Assembly (NCBI GenBank): GCA_015229115.1
Contig: JADGCH010000012.1
Coordinates: 1-49,922 of the forward strand
Reading direction: 5' to 3'
Length of the DNA stretch: 49,922 nt
Source of the DNA: Magnetococcales bacterium
GTDB lineage: Bacteria; Pseudomonadota; Magnetococcia; Magnetococcales; JADGCH01
How positions within the stretch are numbered: position 1 is the stretch's first letter; each line of letters opens with the position of its first letter. A program made the position numbers and the translations under genes. This document shows positions 8,807 to 17,050 of the stretch, piece after piece. Under the pieces are notes generated by a model. The model saw nothing but the letters and a program-made list of their open reading frames with translations, had not been told where the DNA came from and ran no database searches.

Positions 8807-9061
8807 TTAACCAGCGTGCTGCAACTGCAACTCTTCCCTCAGCACCCGGCGCAATGTTGACTCAATGGGTTCTACAGACCGATGAAGGTATTCCCTAACA
8901 GCCTGATGAATCGTTTCCTGAACGCCGTAACCTGCCAAACTGGAACTGCTTTCCAATTCTGAGAATAATTCGTCATCCATATAAATAGTAATTTTAGTCT
9001 TGCCTTGCGGCAAGATGACAGCCCCCCTTTTGGCTTCTGTAAAATCGTATTCATCCCTCAT
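8807..9061 (-). CDS. brnA: BrnA-like antitoxin
   Basis: 84 residues. The opening MRDEYDFTEAKRGAV is the characteristic BrnA-type N-terminus, and KTKITIYMDDELFSELE followed by ETIHQAVREYLHR is a ribbon-helix-helix DNA-binding and dimerisation segment. In the family, BrnA binds and neutralises the BrnT ribonuclease, and the complex represses its own promoter. The start overlaps the end of brnT by 11 bases in the usual toxin-first order. The C-terminal tail after residue 62 is longer and less conserved in appearance. An autoregulatory operator would be expected upstream of brnT, which here lies inside the methyltransferase relic. Confidence 0.85.
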   Translation of the reverse strand: MRDEYDFTEAKRGAVILPQGKTKITIYMDDELFSELESSSSLAGYGVQETIHQAVREYLHRSVEPIESTLRRVLREELQLQHAG

Positions 9062-9320
9062 AATATTTCTCCTGCTCTTTCCTGGTGGCCTTTCTTGCAG
9101 AAATCAGCCTGACACCACTGCCGCGATATGTCCAAACAACGACCAGAACTCGCCCCAGCATATCCAAACCAAGTGTCACGAACCTTTGTTCACCAATGCT
9201 GTCCTCATCTTCCCGTGTCAGAGACATGTCATCGTTCAAAACAGCTGCAGCAGTTGATAAATGGATACCATGTTTTTCAAAGTTTACCCTCTCTTTATCA
9301 ATATCCCTGGGTGGCGGCAT
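9051..9320 (-). CDS. brnT: BrnT-like ribonuclease toxin
   Basis: 89 residues. The core DIDKERVNFEKHGIHLS, then EDEDSIGEQRFVTLGLD, RVLVVVWTYRG and VRLISARKATRKEQEKYY, match the BrnT family of RelE-fold toxins that cleave RNA. The conserved His of KHG, the Glu-Arg of GEQRF and the basic ISARKAT patch are present, so the domain looks intact. The N-terminus is odd: MPPPR replaces the usual hydrophobic lead-in, and its start codon lies within the last 23 bases of the methyltransferase relic frame. The junction of the two sequences is close to 9305. The toxin may therefore use a start provided by the insertion. Expression is untested. Confidence 0.82.
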   Translation of the reverse strand: MPPPRDIDKERVNFEKHGIHLSTAAAVLNDDMSLTREDEDSIGEQRFVTLGLDMLGRVLVVVWTYRGSGVRLISARKATRKEQEKYYEG

Positions 9321-10567
9321 AGAGAAAATCCCGCTCGGTGGAACGCCCCTGCTGCCAATAAACCGTATCGCTGGGAACGTAGCTAAACCCCTTCAGCTTG
9401 CACAAGGCCTCAGATAGCATGGCAGCGTTGTACTGCTTGCTGATGATCCACTGCCCATACTTGTCCTTTTCAAGGAGAGAAGGTGCCAGACGGAAATAAC
9501 GAAAACCGCCCCCACCCTTCCAGCCCACTGCTTCGGTAATACCGCCCTTGTCTTCGCCATCAATGACTTTTTTCATGCGCGGAATGATGTGAGTATGGCA
9601 ATGCTCGCCCAGTTCCACCATAATCCAGCGCCGGCCCATTTTGTGGGCTACTGCTCCGGTGGTACCAGAACCGGCGAAAGAGTCGAGGATGAGGTCGCCC
9701 GGATTGGTGGCAATTTCTATGATACGCTTGAGAAGTCGTTCTGGCTTTGGTGTGTCAAAAGCACCCGTTTTTCCAAACAGTGCGTGAATTTCTTTTTTGG
9801 ACTCGTCAGTATGCCCTACTTCCTCGTGCGGCCACCAAGTCCAGGGAACGAAACCTTCAACCTCTATCAAGAAACCGAATTAGATTAGGCTGCCCATTTC
9901 CATCTTTCCAAAAGTAGATACGTCCAGCATCACAAAGTTTCTTAAATTCAGGCTCAATAGTTGACCAACAATGACCTTCAGGGGGATAATGTACAGCACC
10001 TGCCGGTGCTATGATTTTGTACATCTGATTAGGACGATATCCCTGGGCCGTCATGGGAATTCCACGCCATCGACCACGAGGATGGTTGTTGGGGTTTTTA
10101 TAAACCTTCGCCTGATCCTCACTAATAGGAACCCTATTTCGAACTGATTTGAAACGCTCAACATTTCTTACATACACGATGACATAATCATGTGCATCCC
10201 CAATAGCCTCCCTATTTTCGCGGGAATATCGTTTCTGCCAAACATTACTGGCAATAAAGCTTGCCCTACCAAATATCTCATCACACACAATCTTCAAATA
10301 GTGTGCTTCGTTATCATCAATGGTAATCCATAACGAACCATCTTCAGATAACAGCTTCCGCAAAATCTCCAATCGATCACGCATCAACGATAACCAAAGA
10401 GAGTGCTCAATTCCGTCATCGTAGTGTTCAAACGCGCTACCAGTATTATACGGCGGGTCGATGAAAATGCACTTGACCTTGCCGGTAAATTCCTGTTCCA
10501 GGGCTTTCAGGGCCAGCAGGTTGTCGCCGAAGATCAGCCGGTTGTCGAAGAGCCAGAATTGACACCG
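9298..10567 (-). pseudogene. Relic of a type III-like site-specific DNA methyltransferase (mod), frameshifted and truncated at both ends
   Basis: Two frames together spell one adenine/cytosine-N methyltransferase. The first, open from 10567 with no start codon, has the substrate-adenine motif FIDPPYNTGSAFEHYDD and SLWITIDDNEAHYL, and ends at 9857. The second, to 9298, has FDTPKPERLLKRI and the SAM-binding LDSFAGSGTTGAVAHKMG, then GGITEAVGWKGGGGFRYFRL. Continuity is restored by removing one base near 9868-9874, where CTTG appears to replace CTG. The 5' end (start and first tens of residues) is missing, cut at a stop at 10568-10570. The 3' end stops at FLYAATQGY, well short of typical family members. 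No restriction subunit is nearby. The gene is almost certainly inactive. Confidence 0.85.
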
Positions 10568-10611
10568 TCACTTGGTGACCCCATCAGATTGAGGTTTCAA
10601 CACGCTACCCA

Positions 10612-11040
10612 TCATGATGGATCAGCACGCCATTTGGCAACTGCCGAATTTAGGATGAAGGCAGCAGGCTGTACAATAACGACTCCATGGAATGGATTAA
10701 GTATCAGCAGGTCTTGGTCACCTGTTACCACAACATCAGCCTGCCCATTGACTGCAAGTTCCAGAAACTTATTATCTTTGGCATCACGACACGATGTTAT
10801 GCGTTCAATAATCGTGATTAGCTCGGCCTTTGCAAGCAACCTTCTTGCCCATTCAACGAATAACGGCGAAATCAGTTTAGAAATTTGCGGCCTCGCTATA
10901 ACGTGCAAAAACTCTTGCTCTGTCGCTATCGACTTGAGTAACGCACAGCTCTTTTCAATCAGACGAACAGCCAACGCTGGTGCTGATTGCTCTTTCATGG
11001 CCGCACTTATAAGAATATTGGTATCAATAACAACCCTTAT
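10612..11040 (-). CDS. PIN-domain toxin (VapC-like), canonical start codon lost
   Basis: From the ATA at 11040 the frame reads VVIDTNILISA, the classic first motif of PIN nucleases with a metal-binding Asp, then DAKDNKFLELA and VVVTGDQDLLIL with the other acidic residues. The whole domain is about 142 residues and looks intact. PIN toxins cleave RNA and are held in check by the adjacent antitoxin. No ATG, GTG or TTG precedes the catalytic Asp: the frame is closed by TGA 10 codons before the ATA, and the first ATG is at 10998, after the DTN motif. The antitoxin stop is the ATAA at 11037-11040, so an original ATGA overlap with one G-to-A change would explain this. It may be inactive or poorly expressed. 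Confidence 0.75.
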   Translation of the reverse strand: MRVVIDTNILISAAMKEQSAPALAVRLIEKSCALLKSIATEQEFLHVIARPQISKLISPLFVEWARRLLAKAELITIIERITSCRDAKDNKFLELAVNGQADVVVTGDQDLLILNPFHGVVIVQPAAFILNSAVAKWRADPS

Positions 11041-11273
11041 TGAATATACTGCTGCACTTCTTCAATGGCTCCATCGATTAGATGATCAATATCATCATCT
11101 GTTGTTAATCCCGCTGTCATAACACGAATACGTGAATCAAAACGCCCTGGAATCAAGCTCTGTTTATGGTCAATCGTCACCATAATACGCTGTTCTGGTG
11201 GGACACCTCGACGCATAAGATCGGCTGTAATTTGTCCGGCTGTACTTTCGATCCATTCAACCTGTGCTGTCAT
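11037..11273 (-). CDS. Putative antitoxin of the PIN toxin
   Basis: 78 residues from the ATG at 11273, chosen because AAGGTG lies 8 bases upstream; a GTG three codons earlier has no site. The protein is small and acidic in its second half (TTDDDIDHLIDGAIEEVQQYIQ), with a short N-terminal beta-like segment MTAQVEWIESTAG. I do not recognise a named DNA-binding fold. Position is the main evidence: it directly precedes and overlaps the PIN-domain gene, the usual antitoxin-toxin order, and lies 20 bases after the MNT gene. Assignment is by context. Confidence 0.6.
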   Translation of the reverse strand: MTAQVEWIESTAGQITADLMRRGVPPEQRIMVTIDHKQSLIPGRFDSRIRVMTAGLTTDDDIDHLIDGAIEEVQQYIQ

Positions 11274-11293
11274 AGTGATCACACCTTATTAAT

Positions 11294-11584
11294 TCAAACA
11301 TAAACTGCTTCCCGCTCCACAAAAGGACGCAACTCCGGTCGAAGTGCTTTTTCGGTTACCAAGTCCACCTTGCACCCCAGCAAATCTTCCAAGTAAAATT
11401 GTACGCCAAAATAGCGGGCTGATGTAGCAGGGCCATCAAAAGCCATCAACACATCGACATCGCTTTCCTGCCGAGCCATATCCCAAGCCGTAGAACCGAA
11501 TAAAGCCAGACGGGTGATACCAAACTCACGGCACAGGTGATCCTTATGCTGGATGAGCAACTGCATCACACTGGCACGTTGCAT
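11294..11584 (-). CDS. MNT-type minimal nucleotidyltransferase (MntA-like)
   Basis: 96 residues. LALFGSTAWDMARQESDVDVLMAFDG is the nucleotidyltransferase signature: a GS pair followed about ten residues later by a DxD that binds metal. FYLEDLLGCKVDLVTEKAL and the ending RPFVEREAVYV are typical of MntA antitoxins, which in characterised systems AMPylate a HEPN (HepT) toxin. No HEPN gene is next to it; the next genes are the presumed PIN antitoxin and toxin. It begins 3 bases after the stop of the giant repeat protein, on the same strand. Either the HEPN partner was lost or the enzyme acts on another target. Confidence 0.85.
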   Translation of the reverse strand: MQRASVMQLLIQHKDHLCREFGITRLALFGSTAWDMARQESDVDVLMAFDGPATSARYFGVQFYLEDLLGCKVDLVTEKALRPELRPFVEREAVYV

Positions 11585-11587
11585 CGT

Positions 11588-14500
11588 TCACGTCCAGTCA
11601 AAATTGCTGCTGCTCAGATCAGACATGGTGATGCCGGTCAGGGTAATACGCATATCCTCATTACCATCGCCATTGCTATCAACCTGTATATAACCACCGC
11701 TGCTATTATAAACAACAGAAGCACGGCTGCTACCGGAAAAACCATTGGTGGAAGCGCCATTGAAATCGAAGTCGGTTGCTGGAATGCCCATCAGCGAGGC
11801 AAAACCGGAAAAGACGATATGATCTTTCTGCGCTGAGTCACCCAGCGCGTGGAAATAACGGATGGTATCGCCGGTGCTGCCATTCCACAGGGACGATTCG
11901 GCTGGGGCGGTGTAGACAAACCGGTTGGCACCGTAACCACCGGTGATGGTGTCGTCCCCCAGGCCACCGACAATGGCAGCCCCCTTGTCCATCACCACCA
12001 GAATATCATTAGCCAATGATCCGACGATGCTCTCAATGCCAGATAGATAGATTTTCGTCGTGGAAGCATTGGAGCTGTCGATCAGCCCGATGGTATCGGT
12101 CCCGGCGCTGCCAACAATGTATTCAACATTGCTGATGGCCATTTTCTGACCTGTACTGCCGAGCATGGCGACCACGTCATAGTCTTCTGTCGAACTGCCG
12201 ATTACCGTGCCGACATTGGAGACGACTAGCATCACCCCGCCTGGATAGGCCGAGGCTGAATGACTGTCATCACCCAAGATGGTAATCTTGTCACCCAAGC
12301 TGCTGCCCAGCACCGTCTCGATATCGGAAATGACCAGCTCACCCCTAGTCAACAGGGAGATGGTATCGTCCAGCGTGGTACCGAACAGGGAATCGATGTT
12401 GCAGAACGCCACATGACTGGCGGCCAGTAGCGTGATGGTGTCCTTAAGAGCGGTGCCGATCAGGGTCTCAATATCGGAGATGACAAAATCGCCCTGGGTC
12501 AGCAGGGTGACACTGTCGGTGACACTGCTGCCCAACATGCTTTCAATTCTGGAAAGAGACACGGAACCGCTGGTCAGCAACAGAACGCTATCGGTACCGG
12601 TCGAACCGACCACGCTCTCGATACCAGAAATAGCAACAGCATTGGCGGTATCGAGGATTAGGGTATCGGTGGCCGAGGTGCCGATGATGCTGTCAATGTT
12701 ACTGATATGCAGTGACTTGGCCGTGGTCAGCAAGGTTACGGTCTCCAGAAGTGATGCACCACCCACCAAGGCATCGATACCGGAAAGTACCAGGGCGGCA
12801 CTATCCAGCAAGGTAATGGTATCGGAGGCAACGACATCACCGATGACCGACTCGATGGCCGACACGGCCAGCTTGCCCCCACCCTGCAAAATAATCTGAT
12901 CGGTACCGGTCGTCCCCAGTATGCTCTCAATGGCACTGAAAAAGAGGTTCTCCGAGGTCATCAGGGTAACGGTATCGGTACCGCTGCTACCGATGATGCT
13001 CTCGTATGAGGAGACCACGACCATACCGGCCGTCAACAACGTCAAAGTATCGGTGCTGGCGGTTGCCGCACTAATCAGGGTTTCGACACCGGAAACAGCG
13101 ATCTGCTGACTGCTCCATAAGGTAACGGTTTCACGAGCCGTGGTACCTACCAGTGTATCGACGGCAAACAGCGTCACAGCGGTACTGGCATCCAGCAACA
13201 GCACCGTATCGGTCGTGGTTGTCAGGGCTACCACCGAATCGACGGCGGCTATGGCGATATCGCTGTGCGACATCAGCGTCACAGTATCGGTCCCGCTGCT
13301 GCCGATGATGCTCTCAACAGCTGTCAGCACCAACCGTTCACCGGTCAGGAGCGTGACCGTATCGGTACCACTGCTGCCGATGACACTGTTGAACGAGGAA
13401 ACGGCCACTGCCGTAGCCGCCAGCAACGTCACCGTATCAGTCAAAGAGGCTTGGCCACTGATCAGTGAATCAATGCCGGAGGTGGCCACCAGCGCTGTAC
13501 TAAACAACGTGACGGTTTCACGGGCGGCAGTTCCGGTGATGGTCTCGACCGCTACCAGCGTTACAGCACCAGCATCCAATAGCAACAGGCTATCACTGCC
13601 AGTTGTCGCCACCACCGAGTCAACCGTTGCCACGGCCACCGCACTGCTGGTCAACAACAGCACGGTTTCAACACCACCACTGCCAAGGATACTGTCAACA
13701 GCTGTGGTATAGACCTGACCAGAGGTTAGTAACGTCACGGTTTCCTGACCACTGCTACCGATCAGGGTGTCAAAACCGGACACGGCCAGAGATGACGAGG
13801 TGATCAGCGACAGTGTGTCGGTAAGGCTGCCATAGCTAATAAGGGTATCAATGGCCATGACGGCTACCTGCGCCGTGCTCTGCACGGTAACGGTCTCGCT
13901 GGCACTGGTACCGATCAGGGTTTCGATGGCACTGACACTGACTGCACTGCTATCCAGCAGGATCAGGCTATCGGTACCGGAGCTGCCGATGACGGAATCG
14001 ATCGCCGATAAAACGACCATCCCAGGAGCTGACAGAGTGACTGTTTCGACACCGCGGCTACCCAGCAGCGTATCGACAGCCAGGACAGCCATGCTGCCAC
14101 TGGTAAGAACTGTGACAGTATCGACGCCGGTCGTAGCCGATAATTGCTCGATGCCAGACAGGGCCATCTGTCCCGACACCAGCAAGACGACTGTATCCGT
14201 CAGACTGCTGCCCACAACCGTCTCAATCGCTGTCATAGCGACCGATCCAGCCGTCAACAGCGTTAGCGTATCGCTACCGCTGCTGCCACTGACCCGATCC
14301 ACTGCAGCAACAGCCACTTCAGACGCGGTCAATAGGACCACAGTATCAGTGGCCAACGAGCCCACTACGCTCTCAACCTGCGTGACCGCAATGCGGACGG
14401 CGGTCATGAGTTGCACCGTATCGACATCGGCACTACCCACCACCGTATCAATGCCGGATAGCCTCAATGCCGTACCGACCAGCAGGTAGACCGTGTCAGC

Positions 14501-17044
14501 ACCGACGCCACCGGTGACTTGGGTGACATTGTCAACAGCCACGCTACCGGCATTGAACAGCACCACGGTGTCGGTAGCCCCGCTGGACAGCGCGGTTTCA
14601 ATCGAGGATACGATGACGGCCCCCCCCGTCATGAGCATTAGAGTGTCCTGACCGCTGCTTCCCAGCAGCGTATCAACCTCTGAGACGATCAATGTGGCCT
14701 GGGTCAACAGCTGCACCGTCTCGCGAGCGGTGGTGCCCAGTACGGTTTCGATCTGGGAAACGGCCAGAAAACCGGCTTTGGGCATGGTAATGGTGTCCAG
14801 CCCCGCGCCGCCCATCGCGGTATTACCAGAGATCTGCACCTCACCACTACCCGTTGGATTACCTGGATCGGTGCCACCCCCACCGCCGCCGCCATCGGTG
14901 ACCATCACCACCGACTCGACGCCAACCATGGCGATGGAACGACCATCGAGAAGGGTCACGGTATCGACACCGCTGGAACCGATGATGCAATCGATAGCCG
15001 ATACCGCTAGCGTCATCGACTCCAACAGCACCAATGTCTCGGACCGACTGCTGCCCTGCACCGATTCAATCGACTGGATCGCCAGCTGACCAGCACTGAG
15101 CAAGGTCACCGTATCGGTACTGTCGCTACCCAACACGGTCTCAACGGCAGCAGATACCACCAGACTGGATCCGGTCATCAACGTCACGGTATCGCTGCCA
15201 CCGCTGCCCGTCAGGGTATCGATCCCAACGATAGAGACCGACGCAGCCGATAGCATCGTCAACCGGTCTTCTCGTCCCGTAGCGGTGCTGATGATCGACT
15301 CGACATCCGACACCGTAAGATTAGCAGTCGTTGTCACCAGGATGGTATCGACGCCCTGACTGCCGATGACCGTTTCGATGGCTGATACCATCACCAGACC
15401 ATTGGTCAGCATGACCACCCGATCGCTTCCGGCCGTGCCGGTGATACTTTCGATGTTACTGGCATAGATCGTACCTGCCGCCAGTAGCGTGACCCGATCC
15501 TGCTGATCGCTACCCAGCAGCGTATCGATTGATGACAAGGCCACACGCCCCCCGGTGGCCAGGGTCACGGTTTCGACAGCGCTGCTACCCAGCAACGTTT
15601 CGACCGCCTGAACCGTCAGGGCTGAGGCCGAACGCAACAGCAACGTATCAACAGAATCCGAACCCGTGACCGATTCAATACCCGATGAAGACAGGGGCTG
15701 CCCACCCAACAACGTGACCTGATCAACACCCGAAGAGCCGATGACGCAATCGACATCTGACACAGCCAGGTTAGTCGCGGTCAACCAGATCAGCGTTTCT
15801 GACTTGGTCGTGGTGCCCTGTACCGATTCGATATCCTGTATCAGGATCTTGCCAGCGGTCAGGAAGGTCAGCGTATCGTCCAGACTGCTACCCAGCACAG
15901 TTTCAATGGCCGACACAGCCATGTTGGCTGCTGTCAGCAACAGCACCGTATCGCTGCCACGGCTACCTACCACCGTTGCCACATCAGCCAGATTGATTGC
16001 CGCAGCGGTAGCCATGGTGACCCGGTCACGACCGGTTGCGGCACCCATAACCGACTCGACGCCTGATACAATAACAGCTGCCGTGGTGGAGGTTGCCAGC
16101 ACCAAGGTATCGTTACCCTGGCTACCGATGACGGTTTCAATGGCAGCCACCGCAACGGTATCGTTGGTCAGCAGGGTGACGCGATCAATGCCTGTTGAAC
16201 CCGTGATGGTATCGATGGCACTGGTGCTGATGCGCCCCGGTGTCAGCAGGGTCACCTGCTCCTGCTGTTCATCGCTACCCCACAGCACATCAATGGAGGA
16301 CAAGGCCACACGTCCACCTGTCAACAAAACAACGGTTTCTGTCGCCGTGGTGGAACCCAGCACCGTTTCGACCGAACTGACATTGAGATGCGCGGAGGCC
16401 ATGGTCACGGTATCCTGACCGGAACCGCCTACCACCGTTTGCACACCACTCTCTGGAGGTTGGATGTTGTCACGGCCATAAAACACCCCGGTACTGCTGC
16501 TGTTACCACCCAACAGCACATAGGACTCAACATCGGTGATATGGACCGTCATGACACCAGACTGATCACCCAGTACGTAAACGGTATCGTGGCCACCACT
16601 GCCAACAATGCAATCAACACCAGAAACAACCAGCAAACCCGATGTCATCATGCGTACCGTATCACGTCCGGTTGTGCCAAACAGCGTATCGACGGACGAA
16701 ACCGCCACGGTACCAGACTGACGCAGAACCACCGTATCCACATGGCTGCTGCCCACAACAGTCTCGATGGCATCCACCGTTACGACACCACCACTCATCA
16801 ACGCAACAGTATCGATGTAACGGCTCCCTGATACATAATCGACGTTGCTCAGGCTCACGCTGGATGCACGCAACAGGTTGATGCGATCGGTCGATTCCGA
16901 TCCAAGGACTGTTTCAATCGCCGCGATATAAAGCTGTCCACCAAACAGGTTGAGCACATCGTTACTGCGACTGCTACCCGCGACGGAATAACCAACTTTT
17001 GGGGTTGCCGAAGAGCTGCTGTTAAGGGTAAACAGTCCAGGCAT
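11588..17044 (-). CDS. Giant repeat protein, probable type I secretion substrate (surface adhesin-like)
   Basis: 1818 residues with no signal peptide. After a Ser-rich start (about residues 1-35) nearly the whole chain is a tandem array of 25-residue units of the form [IV][ED][TS][VL]-G[ST][ST]xx-DTV-LLT-xVxVS, about 60 copies, which should fold as a regular beta-solenoid. A Gly-rich linker near residues 710-735 splits the array. The C-terminus has one hemolysin-type calcium motif, GGLGDDTITGGYGANRF, then DTIRYFHALGD and an acidic VDSNGDGNEDM loop, and ends in TMSDLSSSNFDWT, the pattern of type I secretion target domains. The protein is therefore likely exported and surface-bound or released. 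It follows amrS by 6 bases with AGGA as ribosome site. Its partner ABC exporter is not in the window. Confidence 0.85.
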   Translation of the reverse strand: MPGLFTLNSSSSATPKVGYSVAGSSRSNDVLNLFGGQLYIAAIETVLGSESTDRINLLRASSVSLSNVDYVSGSRYIDTVALMSGGVVTVDAIETVVGSSHVDTVVLRQSGTVAVSSVDTLFGTTGRDTVRMMTSGLLVVSGVDCIVGSGGHDTVYVLGDQSGVMTVHITDVESYVLLGGNSSSTGVFYGRDNIQPPESGVQTVVGGSGQDTVTMASAHLNVSSVETVLGSTTATETVVLLTGGRVALSSIDVLWGSDEQQEQVTLLTPGRISTSAIDTITGSTGIDRVTLLTNDTVAVAAIETVIGSQGNDTLVLATSTTAAVIVSGVESVMGAATGRDRVTMATAAAINLADVATVVGSRGSDTVLLLTAANMAVSAIETVLGSSLDDTLTFLTAGKILIQDIESVQGTTTKSETLIWLTATNLAVSDVDCVIGSSGVDQVTLLGGQPLSSSGIESVTGSDSVDTLLLRSASALTVQAVETLLGSSAVETVTLATGGRVALSSIDTLLGSDQQDRVTLLAAGTIYASNIESITGTAGSDRVVMLTNGLVMVSAIETVIGSQGVDTILVTTTANLTVSDVESIISTATGREDRLTMLSAASVSIVGIDTLTGSGGSDTVTLMTGSSLVVSAAVETVLGSDSTDTVTLLSAGQLAIQSIESVQGSSRSETLVLLESMTLAVSAIDCIIGSSGVDTVTLLDGRSIAMVGVESVVMVTDGGGGGGGTDPGNPTGSGEVQISGNTAMGGAGLDTITMPKAGFLAVSQIETVLGTTARETVQLLTQATLIVSEVDTLLGSSGQDTLMLMTGGAVIVSSIETALSSGATDTVVLFNAGSVAVDNVTQVTGGVGADTVYLLVGTALRLSGIDTVVGSADVDTVQLMTAVRIAVTQVESVVGSLATDTVVLLTASEVAVAAVDRVSGSSGSDTLTLLTAGSVAMTAIETVVGSSLTDTVVLLVSGQMALSGIEQLSATTGVDTVTVLTSGSMAVLAVDTLLGSRGVETVTLSAPGMVVLSAIDSVIGSSGTDSLILLDSSAVSVSAIETLIGTSASETVTVQSTAQVAVMAIDTLISYGSLTDTLSLITSSSLAVSGFDTLIGSSGQETVTLLTSGQVYTTAVDSILGSGGVETVLLLTSSAVAVATVDSVVATTGSDSLLLLDAGAVTLVAVETITGTAARETVTLFSTALVATSGIDSLISGQASLTDTVTLLAATAVAVSSFNSVIGSSGTDTVTLLTGERLVLTAVESIIGSSGTDTVTLMSHSDIAIAAVDSVVALTTTTDTVLLLDASTAVTLFAVDTLVGTTARETVTLWSSQQIAVSGVETLISAATASTDTLTLLTAGMVVVSSYESIIGSSGTDTVTLMTSENLFFSAIESILGTTGTDQIILQGGGKLAVSAIESVIGDVVASDTITLLDSAALVLSGIDALVGGASLLETVTLLTTAKSLHISNIDSIIGTSATDTLILDTANAVAISGIESVVGSTGTDSVLLLTSGSVSLSRIESMLGSSVTDSVTLLTQGDFVISDIETLIGTALKDTITLLAASHVAFCNIDSLFGTTLDDTISLLTRGELVISDIETVLGSSLGDKITILGDDSHSASAYPGGVMLVVSNVGTVIGSSTEDYDVVAMLGSTGQKMAISNVEYIVGSAGTDTIGLIDSSNASTTKIYLSGIESIVGSLANDILVVMDKGAAIVGGLGDDTITGGYGANRFVYTAPAESSLWNGSTGDTIRYFHALGDSAQKDHIVFSGFASLMGIPATDFDFNGASTNGFSGSSRASVVYNSSGGYIQVDSNGDGNEDMRITLTGITMSDLSSSNFDWT
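11950..16935 (-). repeat. Tandem array of 75-bp (25-residue) coding repeats
   Basis: Within the giant gene the unit of 75 bp repeats about 60 times with occasional one- or two-residue insertions. The most constant part encodes ETV-GSS followed by DTVTLLT. Copies differ in sequence, so the array is old. It is interrupted at about 14868-14905 by a stretch encoding seven glycines. The regular codon pattern also produces long empty frames on the opposite strand. Confidence 0.85.
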
Positions 17045-17050
17045 GGTGTG

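Noticed and set aside
10403-11122. Plus-strand frame of 239 residues over the PIN and methyltransferase relic region
   Set aside because: It spans the reverse complement of three recognised genes and shows no recognisable motif.
14868-14905. GC-rich CCACCGCC-type stretch considered as a regulatory or recombination site
   Set aside because: It is in frame within the giant gene and simply encodes the glycine run.
12432-16831. Long plus-strand frames opposite the 25-residue repeat gene, rich in Val, Ser, Pro and Leu
   Set aside because: They repeat with the same 75-bp period as the minus-strand gene and have no start context or domain. The minus-strand frame has a secretion signal, so these are antisense shadows.
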